A stretch of DNA of 13,903 bases from positions 1 to 13,903 of the forward strand of contig JAEORM010000052.1 of assembly GCA_016840905.1 (NCBI GenBank), given 5' to 3'. Position numbers and translations under genes: made by a program. How positions within the stretch are numbered: position 1 is the stretch's first letter; each line of letters opens with the position of its first letter. This DNA comes from Candidatus Gerdarchaeota archaeon (GTDB taxonomy: Archaea > Asgardarchaeota > Heimdallarchaeia > JABLTI01). Positions 6,124 through 13,075 of the stretch are shown one piece after another. The notes beneath the pieces were generated by a model that worked only from the letters and a program-made list of their open reading frames with translations, did no database searches and was not told the origin of the DNA.

Positions 6124-7863
6124 TTAATTTATTGCCCATTTATTACCTTCAAAATAATATAAATCCCCATAAGGAATATATCGCCACGTTTGAGGTTTTA
6201 AATTAAATATTTCATAATCAAAACCATATGAGATTATAATTTCAGTAAGAATTTCAACTAATTTATGATCAGTATTCAATCCTTGAATACGAATTATAAC
6301 ACTTTCATATGCTATATTATAAGCAATCCAACTAAATATTGCCAGTTTATTTAATAATTCTTTTACTTTTTCAGTTTCTGGATCACAATCAATTTTTATC
6401 ATCAACATATCATCAAGAACTAAATACGATATTGTTAATTGCAGTCTGAAATCGATTAAATTATTGCTTAATAAAAGATTTCTTTGTTTATTAAGAAAAC
6501 CTAAAGTTTCATCCAGTTTATTTATATCAATATTATTTTCGAGTAAGAATTCCTTAAGGGGTGACATAAACGTCAGATATGATAAAGGATTGGATAATAT
6601 ATGAGATTGATATATTGAGATAAATTGCAAAAGATTTTTTTCAGATGAAGTAAATTTATAAGGAATATCTTCTTTGAATTTATTATTATCCCAAGTAACT
6701 AATTTTACACATTGAATTTCATTGTTAAGCAATTTTCTATAATTATCTATCGTAGGAGTGAATTTTTCTTCAACTAAAGCTGTTAAAAATAAACGATTTT
6801 TTAATGGTTTAATCTCATATGATTGAATTAAACCTTTATTTTGAAATTTTAATAATTTATTATCTAGACTATCAGCTACAATATGAGGACATAATGTGAA
6901 AGAATAGATATAAGTATAGGTTTTATTGGAACCCTCATAGACTTCTCCAATGTATCTTACCTTTAAAAGTTCATCAATAATTTGTGTGAGAGTTTCATTT
7001 TTTCTAGACTTTAATCGAATAATAATCGAATAATAATAGAGACCTAATTTGTAAAAATTTTTTTCCACTCTAAATTTAGCATTATATCTATTTGTAATTT
7101 TTATTAATTCGCGAGTAATTGTTGTATTATCAATATTGAGATTATCAGCAAGTGAAGTACTAGTGGCTTCAAAACCCAGATTGACAATTTTTTGTAATAC
7201 TTGCAAGGTGATGTTTCGTAAAAAAATTGGAGCGATAATTTCTTCCGGACTTTTAACAATATAGCGATAAATATAATCTAAAATTTCATTTGAATCAAAC
7301 TCTTGTTCGCTTGATTCATTAACAAAATGATTAAAAGTATTTAAAATCAAAATATAGGTAATTTCTTGCGCTATAATATTATAAAGAAGAGCATCAATTT
7401 TAAAGATAAGATCCTTCTTCTCATCGTGAATAATCTTAGGTCGAACTATGAATCGAAATAAAAGAACATTTAATTTAAGTCCAAAAGAAGTTTTTTCATA
7501 TTTTTTACGTAAAAAACTACAAGCTAAAAGATCAAGTATATAATCAAGTAATTTAAAATCGGTTTTAAATAGAATATTGCTAGAAATAAAGAAAGCAAAA
7601 CTCTCACGGATAACTAAGAATTCACAAGTATTAACTCTATTATAGTTAGGAGTTATTTCATTTAACCAATTACCAAATATTAGTTTATTGTAGGAACGAA
7701 TTACACCAAATGCTGGATCGATTTCAGGAGCATCGCCTAATTCAATGGTAACATCTGAGAGCTCACGAGCCAAATCCCAACCAGATTCTTCCTTTATCTC
7801 TGAAATAGTTTCTTGAATACTCTCTCGAATAATCTCAGGTGTTAAGGGGAAAGTAAGATTCAT
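6124..7863 (-). CDS. Large HTH protein with RAM-like region, 579 aa, unknown
   Basis: I do not recognise the full architecture. Residues 1-215 are mainly helical without a clear family; EFLVIRESFAFF (81-92) faintly recalls a zincin helix but lacks HExxH. Residues 218-265 look like an Lrp/AsnC-type winged HTH (LQVLQKIVNLGFEATSTSLADNL then DNTTITRELIKI). It is followed by alternating strands and helices (272-352: YYYSIIIRLK, LTQIIDELL, YIYSFTLCP) compatible with a RAM/ACT-like ligand-binding fold. The C-terminal 220 residues are again alpha/beta, ending TWRYIPYGDLYYFEGNKWAIN. There are no TM helices. It is probably a cytosolic regulator that senses a ligand. Its own promoter could be CTTTTAATAG (about 7890-7899), making the mRNA nearly leaderless; no SD is seen. 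Codon use is extremely A/T-rich. Confidence 0.75.
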   Translation of the reverse strand: MNLTFPLTPEIIRESIQETISEIKEESGWDLARELSDVTIELGDAPEIDPAFGVIRSYNKLIFGNWLNEITPNYNRVNTCEFLVIRESFAFFISSNILFKTDFKLLDYILDLLACSFLRKKYEKTSFGLKLNVLLFRFIVRPKIIHDEKKDLIFKIDALLYNIIAQEITYILILNTFNHFVNESSEQEFDSNEILDYIYRYIVKSPEEIIAPIFLRNITLQVLQKIVNLGFEATSTSLADNLNIDNTTITRELIKITNRYNAKFRVEKNFYKLGLYYYSIIIRLKSRKNETLTQIIDELLKVRYIGEVYEGSNKTYTYIYSFTLCPHIVADSLDNKLLKFQNKGLIQSYEIKPLKNRLFLTALVEEKFTPTIDNYRKLLNNEIQCVKLVTWDNNKFKEDIPYKFTSSEKNLLQFISIYQSHILSNPLSYLTFMSPLKEFLLENNIDINKLDETLGFLNKQRNLLLSNNLIDFRLQLTISYLVLDDMLMIKIDCDPETEKVKELLNKLAIFSWIAYNIAYESVIIRIQGLNTDHKLVEILTEIIISYGFDYEIFNLKPQTWRYIPYGDLYYFEGNKWAIN

Positions 7864-8293
7864 ATGTAACTAGAACTAACGAAAACAACTATTAAAAGAT
7901 TCTTAAAAAAGAGAAGAAACATGAAGCGATAAAAAAAGGGTAGTAAAACGACATATTCGAAAAATTTTTATGTATAAGGGGGAATTATTAGTACAATCAC
8001 GACAATTTTTTGTCGTGATCCCTCTCTCCCCACACATCTATCATTAGATAGATGTTAAATAAAATCCCTATTTCCTTTTCCTGGACGGCTGGGAATTTTC
8101 TCAGCGTCCAGTTTTAACTCATCCAGCGCAAGCAAGAGTTTTTCATTTTCGCCTCATTCCTTTTCAACACAAGGTATTTTATCTGTATACGGCATTACAG
8201 GTGGCCAACCTCTATTTCCGGTCCATTATGCTATGTTTTCTCCTCAAAGAATCTTTAATACCTTCATTTGCTTTGTTTTACTTGGTGTTTTTT
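7864..8293. other. 430-bp gap between divergent genes, with a hairpin cluster
   Basis: No gene is evident on either strand; only very short frames occur. The left part holds the promoter of the minus-strand HTH gene. The middle holds three strong hairpins (listed separately). The right part (8112-8293) is ordinary AT-rich DNA with possible TATA elements at 8173-8182 and 8250-8262 for the DUF917 gene. A frame open from GTG 8201 adds 31 hydrophobic residues to that gene, but I judge it not translated. Confidence 0.5.
7996..8115 (+). ncRNA. Candidate structured RNA: three consecutive perfect hairpins
   Basis: Stem 1 is ATCACGACAA-TTTT-TTGTCGTGAT (7996-8019, 10 bp). Stem 2 is ACATCTATC-ATTA-GATAGATGT (8034-8055, 9 bp). 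Stem 3 pairs CTGGACG (8081-8087) with CGTCCAG (8105-8111), extended by CTG/CAG past one bulged G, and is followed by TTTT like a terminator. A TATA-like TTTTTATGTATAA lies about 25 nt before stem 1, so the RNA would start at the first hairpin. It could be an independent small RNA, the structured leader of the DUF917 gene, or merely stacked terminators. I match it to no known RNA family; it lacks tRNA or C/D-box signals. Confidence 0.35.
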
Positions 8294-9400
8294 TTGGAAC
8301 TTAGAACTCAATTAGATTTTGATGATCTCATTTTTGGTGCTAAAATCCTTGGTTGTGGTGGTGGTGGTGAAGAATCTCTTGCTCGTTCTCGAGGAAAATT
8401 TATTCTTGATAATTCTCTAACCGTTTCAATTATTGACCCAAAAAAAATCCCTTCAAATGCATTACTCTGTGTTACTGGTATGGTTGGTGGTCGCACTACT
8501 CCAGAAACTATTTCCCATATTGCCAATCTTTCCGAAATAGATCCTTGGCCTATGCTTACTGCTACTGCTTTACTTGAGTCTCACCTTAAAACTAAAATCC
8601 ATACTTTGGTCTCTACTGAAATAGGTGCAGGCAATTTTCTTGTTCCCATTCTAGTTTCTGCTCGTTTAGGTATTAATGTGCTTGATGGAGATCTTTGTGG
8701 ACGAGCAAAACCTGAGATCAGTATTTCTACCAGTAATGTAATTGGCATTCCTATAACACCTCTAGCTATTGCTTCTACAGTAGGCGATCAGCTAATCCTC
8801 AATTCCGCTCAAACAGATCAACGTGCAGAAACTATTGCGCGTAATCTCGCTGTTCTTGCTGGTGGTGGTGTTGGTGTGGCTCGTTGTCCAGCATTATGGT
8901 CTGAGTATCAAAAAGCAATTATTCCTAATACCATGAGTTTAGCTAAAAATCTTGGTACTGCTGTTCGCGCTGCTCAAGAAGAAGATCACGATCCTATTCA
9001 AGCTATTTGTTCAATTATTGATGGGAAAATTCTTTTTTCAGGTGAAGTAAAATCATTTTTCGCTCAAGATGAGGGTGGTTTTGTTATTGGTGAATTAATC
9101 CTTATAGGTATTGATAATCATGAGCTTAAAATTTTATTCAAAAATGAATATCTTATAACTTGGTTAGATAATCAACCTTTTGTTACCGTTCCTGACCTCA
9201 TTTGTGTTGTTGATGCAAAGACTGGTGAAGGTCTTACTCCTTGGTCAAATGACTTTCCAAACAATCGCTCTGTTGTTGTCATTGGTAAGAAAAATCATTC
9301 AATCTGGTATTCTCAAAAAGGACTTGATATTTTTGGACCTCAACATTTTGGATTTGATTTTAACTATCAACCTTTTGAAAAAATAGTAAATAAAAAATAA
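8294..9400 (+). CDS. DUF917 / S-Me-THD family protein (S-methyl thiohydantoin desulfurase-like)
   Basis: This is a cytosolic protein of the DUF917 family, now named S-Me-THD after an enzyme acting on S-methyl thiohydantoins and usually found beside hydantoinases. Numbered from TTG 8294, it has the N-terminal D-x-DDLIFGAKILGCGGGG (8-25), a DPKKIPSNAL strand, EIGAGN (109-114) and DGDLCGRAKPEI (131-142), all diagnostic, followed by the smaller C-terminal domain with WLDNQPFVTVPDLICVVD. From this start it is 368 aa, close to the family length. A longer frame from GTG 8201 would add a hydrophobic leader not expected for the family; TTG 8294 has GGTG 8 nt upstream. GTG 8285 is also possible. No hydantoinase neighbour is present, so substrate is uncertain. 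Confidence 0.88.
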   Translation: MELRTQLDFDDLIFGAKILGCGGGGEESLARSRGKFILDNSLTVSIIDPKKIPSNALLCVTGMVGGRTTPETISHIANLSEIDPWPMLTATALLESHLKTKIHTLVSTEIGAGNFLVPILVSARLGINVLDGDLCGRAKPEISISTSNVIGIPITPLAIASTVGDQLILNSAQTDQRAETIARNLAVLAGGGVGVARCPALWSEYQKAIIPNTMSLAKNLGTAVRAAQEEDHDPIQAICSIIDGKILFSGEVKSFFAQDEGGFVIGELILIGIDNHELKILFKNEYLITWLDNQPFVTVPDLICVVDAKTGEGLTPWSNDFPNNRSVVVIGKKNHSIWYSQKGLDIFGPQHFGFDFNYQPFEKIVNKK

Positions 9401-9441
9401 TAAATCGCATAAAAATGTACAAGTACTAAAAAAAGATAAAG

Positions 9442-9470
9442 ATGAAGTAATTATTCTATTTTTACTTCAT
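9442..9470. terminator. Bidirectional terminator between DUF917 and Hsp20 genes
   Basis: ATGAAGTAA (9442-9450) and TTACTTCAT (9462-9470) form a perfect 9-bp stem with an 11-nt loop. The Hsp20 stop codon (9451-9453) lies in the loop and the right arm encodes its last residues. On the minus strand a T-rich tract (complement of 9428-9440) follows; on the plus strand a T-rich stretch follows, so both convergent genes can end here. Confidence 0.65.
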
Positions 9471-10038
9471 ATTCATCTTCTTTTTCTTCAGGGTCTTGTC
9501 TTTCAAATATAATTTCTAGTATACCATTTTTGTAATTTGCTTTGGCAGTTTTTGGTTTAATTTTGACTGTTAATTCCTTTTCTGCTGAATAATTTCTGGC
9601 ACTATTTTTTGCTTGTAATGATACTTTTGTCTCTGTTGCTTTGATATTTATGTCATCTTTTTCTACACCTGGCATTTCAGCAATTATTCGTACTGTTTTA
9701 TCCTCGATAAAGGCATCAATTAATGATTCTTCCCGAGTTTCAGGCATTGTTTCAGGTAACTGTTTAGTATAACCAAATCCCTCATTCGGTATCATATTCC
9801 CATATTCTTTTATGATAGGTTTTCCATCAGGTCCCATAGTTGTAATTCTTCCGTAATAATAAGGACCGTATGTTTTTCTTATTACAGTTGGATCTTCCCC
9901 TTCGGGTTCGCTTTTCATAAATTGCTCTATTTCTTTGAAGAATCTTTCAAAGATTCCATCATTGAAGAATTCATTATTGAAGAAATCAAATGGATTGCCA
10001 TTATTTTCTTCTTCGTCTTTCTTTCTTCTCCAAGACAT
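9451..10038 (-). CDS. Small heat-shock protein, Hsp20/alpha-crystallin family
   Basis: This is an ATP-independent holdase chaperone that forms oligomers and binds unfolding proteins in the cytosol. The alpha-crystallin domain spans about 102-180, with the AEMPGVEKDDI turn (120-130) and the hallmark A167-NYK-NG-IL (167-174) that ends it. The N-terminal arm (1-50) is rich in Phe, Asn and Glu (FDFFNNEFF, IFERFFKEIEQF), as in substrate-binding arms. A YYYG...GPDGKPIIKEYGN stretch (60-81) is common in archaeal Hsp20s. The C-terminus DEYEVKIE includes a V-K-I that may act as the I-x-I/V anchoring motif. The start has GGTGAT 6 nt upstream, a strong archaeal SD. A 23-bp dyad in the promoter suggests heat-inducible repression. 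Family assignment is firm. Confidence 0.95.
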   Translation of the reverse strand: MSWRRKKDEEENNGNPFDFFNNEFFNDGIFERFFKEIEQFMKSEPEGEDPTVIRKTYGPYYYGRITTMGPDGKPIIKEYGNMIPNEGFGYTKQLPETMPETREESLIDAFIEDKTVRIIAEMPGVEKDDINIKATETKVSLQAKNSARNYSAEKELTVKIKPKTAKANYKNGILEIIFERQDPEEKEDEYEVKIE

Positions 10039-10077
10039 TTCTTTATCACCAATTTTAAATCGTTCTAATTATTCACA

Positions 10078-10100
10078 TTTTAGTGAATTACTCACTAAAA
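10078..10100. promoter_or_regulatory. 23-bp dyad operator in the hsp20 promoter
   Basis: TTTTAGTGA-N5-TCACTAAAA (10078-10100) is a perfect 9-bp dyad, 40 bp upstream of the Hsp20 start. TATA candidates on the minus strand are GATATATG (about 10113-10122) and TTTATATATT (10129-10139). The first would place transcription start inside the dyad, where a repressor would block it. The size and location resemble sites of archaeal heat-shock repressors such as Phr. No regulator gene is in the window. Confidence 0.6.
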
Positions 10101-10261
10101 AGTTAATATTAAAACATATATCTAAACAAATATATAAATCCTTTGATTTCAAAGCTAAGCTACTTATAGTGACTTCCTTTTACAATTAAAGATGCAACAG
10201 GCAAATTTCATTAACTAATAAATTAATGAATTAGAAAAGCAAGCAAGGATAAATTTCTTAA

Positions 10262-10272
10262 CATATATATAA
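10262..10272 (+). promoter_or_regulatory. TATA box of the membrane RING-like gene
   Basis: CATATATATAA lies about 42 bp before the GTG at 10309. Transcription would begin near 10290-10295, leaving a leader of under 20 nt, consistent with the absence of a clear SD. The gap also contains CTTTGA-TT-TCAAAG (10141-10154) and CATTAA-N8-TTAATG (10209-10228), short dyads of unknown role. Confidence 0.45.
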
Positions 10273-10308
10273 TGAAATAGACTTATTGTACATTAAGATC
10301 TTATTTGG

Positions 10309-11394
10309 GTGTTCATATTGGGTGGTAAAAAAAATAGATGGTTGTTAAGTCTAAGTGTTATTGGATTGGTAATTTTATTTAGTGCACCATATTTAGCTGA
10401 TTTTGATGAATTAGTTTTTAATATGATATTTCCTTTTGGGGTATTCTTTGAGGTTTATTTGGAAGATACTTTTTATAGAAATTTAGTCATTCCTCTTAGA
10501 GATTTTTCACCTAATAATTTATTTGTTATTTTTTCTAGTATTTGTTCTTATTTAGGAGCGATCTTAATTATTATCGGAGGTATCTTTCACTTTAAGGATC
10601 GTTTCGCGTCCATTAGACGTTATGTTTTACTTACGTTTTCGGGAGGGGTATTAGGCTTTGTTGGAAGCATGTTGTTCATTCCATTTGGATTAGAAGTTAT
10701 TTCTAATGCCTTTACATTTGCAGGAAGCTATTCAACAAGTTTTGAGTGGCATTTTCTTGGTATTTATCCTATTGCCATCTATTTCTTTGGTCTAACACTT
10801 TGGGGATTTATTCGTATTTTTCGACCACCAGTAAAAGCTTCAGGGGAAACATCATTCCGACTTAGCACATTAGCCACTCACCGTCAAAATATGGTTCAAA
10901 TTCGGAAATCCTTTGAGAGCATACCCCTTCAGATGCTTCGTCGAATGCTTGATATCAATTCACAAGAGGGATTAGAAAAATTACGACAATTACTACCAAA
11001 GGATTTACAGTATTCTATCATTGGAAATGATGCTGTTTTCCTCAAACAAACAATTTCCACTATGGTTGATCCAGCTACTCTTGTTCGTGCGACTCGTAAA
11101 GATGTTTGTTTCTACTGTGGTTCACACATCACTTTAAATGATGAAATTTGTTCATCTTGCAATCGCTCTAAATTAAACTGTGAGATATGCAAGCTTCCTA
11201 TAGAGATTAGTGATGAAATTGGTCAATGTCCACATTGTGAATCCATCTTTCATTTAGAGCATCTTAAGACATGGATTGAAATACGTATGAAGTGCCCTTA
11301 TTGTCTTCGTGATTTAACGCCTAATGAATATAAGACCATTACTCGAGAAGATATTCTTCAAAAAGAGAAACAAACGATCGAGAATGTGAACTAA
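10309..11394 (+). CDS. Four-TM membrane protein with zinc ribbon and RING-like finger (candidate E3)
   Basis: This 361-aa protein has hydrophobic helices at about 11-30, 71-93, 104-126 and 147-170. The basic N-terminus (KKNR) suggests both termini are cytoplasmic. A helical linker (185-260) leads to C267-x2-C270-x10-C281-x2-C284, a zinc ribbon. Then comes C291-x2-C294-x12-C307-x2-C310-x4-H315-x2-H318-x10-C329-x2-C332, eight ligands laid out like a cross-brace RING. The three positions RINGs use to touch E2 are present: Ile293 between the first Cys pair, Trp322 four residues after the sixth ligand, and Pro330 in CPYC. Ligand order C4H2C2 is atypical for RING-H2 and also close to PHD spacing. 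Asgard archaea are known to encode ubiquitin systems, so a membrane E3 role is plausible; no E1, E2 or ubiquitin is nearby. Start GTG; TTG 10318 is an alternative. Confidence 0.8.
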   Translation: MFILGGKKNRWLLSLSVIGLVILFSAPYLADFDELVFNMIFPFGVFFEVYLEDTFYRNLVIPLRDFSPNNLFVIFSSICSYLGAILIIIGGIFHFKDRFASIRRYVLLTFSGGVLGFVGSMLFIPFGLEVISNAFTFAGSYSTSFEWHFLGIYPIAIYFFGLTLWGFIRIFRPPVKASGETSFRLSTLATHRQNMVQIRKSFESIPLQMLRRMLDINSQEGLEKLRQLLPKDLQYSIIGNDAVFLKQTISTMVDPATLVRATRKDVCFYCGSHITLNDEICSSCNRSKLNCEICKLPIEISDEIGQCPHCESIFHLEHLKTWIEIRMKCPYCLRDLTPNEYKTITREDILQKEKQTIENVN

Positions 11395-11409
11395 TTGCTC
11401 TTAGTTTTA
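11389..11409 (+). terminator. Possible terminator stem across the stop codon
   Basis: AACTAA (11389-11394, ending exactly with the stop) pairs with TTAGTT (11401-11406) around TTGCTC, followed by TT. The stem is short and AT-rich, so confidence is low. It fits the pattern seen at other genes here. The gap to 11514 shows nothing else except tandem SD sites. Confidence 0.3.
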
Positions 11410-11487
11410 AGTGTGATTAAATCATTTCTGATAACAAATCCACCTACTTTAAAAAAATTATTTAATGAATTTAGCTATTAAATAATA

Positions 11488-11505
11488 AAGGAGGAATTTA
11501 GGAGG
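11488..11505 (+). promoter_or_regulatory. Tandem Shine-Dalgarno sites before a TTG start
   Basis: Two strong SD cores, AAGGAGGA and TAGGAGGT, lie about 11 bp apart, the second 9 nt before TTG 11515. The second decides that start codon. A duplicated SD could serve re-initiation or standby ribosome binding. The first has no start codon at a suitable distance of its own. Confidence 0.6.
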
Positions 11506-11514
11506 TTTTATTCT

Positions 11515-11973
11515 TTGCTAGATTTAGTATATTCAAAAAGGTTAGTCAATTTTACTAAAATATTCCCAATCATTGGTTCAGTCATTTCTCTGGCAACACC
11601 TTACAAATTGGAGATTTATGAGTGGACTTGCATCAACAGATTTCTTTTCTATCCAACTAGTTTTACTTCTCCTTTAACTCTTCTTACTTTACTTGTCATT
11701 GTTATTGTTTCATTCACTGTTTTTAAGAAAGAAAAAACCTATTACAGTGAATTACTGATGCTCATTTGTTCAATCTTAGGATTACCTAGTATTTATCTAT
11801 CAAATATTGGTCAACCACTATTACTTTGCGGACCATTTCAATCAATATTTTTACCAAGTTTATACCTCTTAGTTTTAACATATACTATTATGTTTACTTT
11901 GAGTATCTATCTATTAAATAAAAAAATTAAATTTTTAAATGAAATCCCTAAACAAAATAATAATTCAGCATAG
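11515..11973 (+). CDS. Small polytopic membrane protein, 152 aa, unknown
   Basis: I do not recognise a family. Four hydrophobic helices are likely at about 15-29, 53-70, 79-97 and 111-134, with short basic loops (KKEK, NKKIK) on the cytoplasmic side and a polar tail rich in Asn. Between helices 1 and 2 lies YEWTCINRF, possibly external. No catalytic or transport motif is visible. The TTG start is chosen because a very strong SD (AGGAGG) lies 9 nt upstream and no ATG is in range. It follows the RING-like membrane protein on the same strand with a 120-bp gap and no obvious own TATA box, so the two could be read together if the weak stem after the first gene does not terminate. That link is an inference from spacing only. 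Confidence 0.7.
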   Translation: MLDLVYSKRLVNFTKIFPIIGSVISLATPYKLEIYEWTCINRFLFYPTSFTSPLTLLTLLVIVIVSFTVFKKEKTYYSELLMLICSILGLPSIYLSNIGQPLLLCGPFQSIFLPSLYLLVLTYTIMFTLSIYLLNKKIKFLNEIPKQNNNSA

Positions 11974-11982
11974 ATATGTGTG

Positions 11983-12019
11983 AAAAAAAGGGTCATTAGC
12001 TTTTCTACCTGCTAATGAC
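11983..12019 (-). terminator. Strong hairpin/T7 terminator of the GTPase gene
   Basis: On the minus strand GTCATTAGC (12019-12011) pairs perfectly with GCTAATGAC (12000-11992), 9 bp with a 10-nt loop containing the TAG stop, then CCC and seven T. The first arm encodes the last Val-Ile-Ser. On the plus strand the same stem follows the 152-aa gene but lacks a T-run, so it mainly serves the minus strand. Confidence 0.7.
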
Positions 12020-12985
12020 TAATTCCAAAATATCTTTGTCATGTAATTCAAAATCCAAACCAACTTGTTGTCCTTCAAATTCACAAGAACTACCCCACAC
12101 TCGAGCATATCGAAATCGTTGTATGAAACTTGTGTGTATCTTTTCAGCTACATCGCTTACTGTTGCTCCACTAGGAATTACAAACGGTTCAGCAAAATTA
12201 GGCTTTTTCCCAGGAGGTTTGGTATAAATCCTTATAACATCTAACAATTGGAATAATGATTCCTTGAGTTTCTCGAGAGAATCAGGGTTTTTTATTGAAA
12301 TTGGATAAATTGGCCAGTTGGTTTGTTGTGCAAGTTGAGCAAATGCGTCCTTTGATCCAGGAAGATCACCTTTTGTAGCAATAATTGCAATTTTATGACT
12401 TGATTCACCATCAACCATCAACTTTGCTTCTTCTAATTTTTCAATAAGAAATGAAAGTTGACGATCGATATCCATAGACAAATCAATAACTAACAATATA
12501 GCATCACTTGTTCTAGCAACACGTAAAATCTGCTTACTTAAAGCCCATTCATCCTTAAAATCTAGAAATCCTGGAAGATCAACTATTTGGAAATTCACTC
12601 CTTCAACACAACAAGAGCCTGCTTGCCCAATGGTTGTTGTATGAAGAAAATTTCCAGTTTGAACATCAGTATTTGTTATTTCATTCATCAAAGTACTTTT
12701 GCCAACATTAGATAAACCAAATAATGCAATTCGTCCTATACCTGATTGGGGGATTTCAAAAGGATCATACTGTCTTGATTTGACTTTTGGCGTAGCTAAC
12801 GCTTCTGTTTTTCGCCATTCAAGACTAACAATTAATTGTTTGAAATCACCAAATTTATCTAATTTCTTTCTTCGAATTTCTTCAATAATTACATCTATTT
12901 CTGCTGCAAATTCTATTCCTTCCAATAATCGAAGTCGATTTGCCACATCATATAGGAACCATCTTAATTTGTTTCTACTACTCAT
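12005..12985 (-). CDS. DRG/Obg-like GTPase with TGS domain, lacking the S5D2L insert
   Basis: This is a cytosolic TRAFAC GTPase of the DRG branch, whose members work in translation or ribosome maintenance. An N-terminal helical segment (1-70) is followed by G1 GLSNVGKST (90-98), the G2-type FLHTTT (113-118), G3 DLPG (136-139), G4 TKGD (204-207) and G5-like SIK (230-232). The TGS domain is at 251-324: IRIYTKPPGKKPNF, YARVWG, VGLDFELHDKDILELV, the classic DRG ending. The 326-aa length is short for DRG (about 365). The loss is in the G domain, where the S5D2L domain should sit after the DATK-like strand; here DLSMDIDRQ runs straight to TKGD. G4 has Thr for Asn, as in Rac GTPases. The GIIEGA after G3 is replaced by GFLDFKDEW. 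SD GGTGA lies 6 nt upstream. It is probably a divergent paralogue beside a standard DRG elsewhere. Confidence 0.93.
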   Translation of the reverse strand: MSSRNKLRWFLYDVANRLRLLEGIEFAAEIDVIIEEIRRKKLDKFGDFKQLIVSLEWRKTEALATPKVKSRQYDPFEIPQSGIGRIALFGLSNVGKSTLMNEITNTDVQTGNFLHTTTIGQAGSCCVEGVNFQIVDLPGFLDFKDEWALSKQILRVARTSDAILLVIDLSMDIDRQLSFLIEKLEEAKLMVDGESSHKIAIIATKGDLPGSKDAFAQLAQQTNWPIYPISIKNPDSLEKLKESLFQLLDVIRIYTKPPGKKPNFAEPFVIPSGATVSDVAEKIHTSFIQRFRYARVWGSSCEFEGQQVGLDFELHDKDILELVISR

Positions 12986-13075
12986 TTTTATTCACCATAG
13001 ATTTTTTTTCTCTTTTTGACTATACAGACCCATTCCAGTAAAATGAGAGAGAAATACTTTGATTGAATCTACTGA

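Noticed and set aside
8201..8293. Hydrophobic N-terminus of the DUF917 protein as a signal anchor
   Set aside because: The family is cytosolic, the domain starts at 8294 with normal length, and GTG 8201 lacks an SD.
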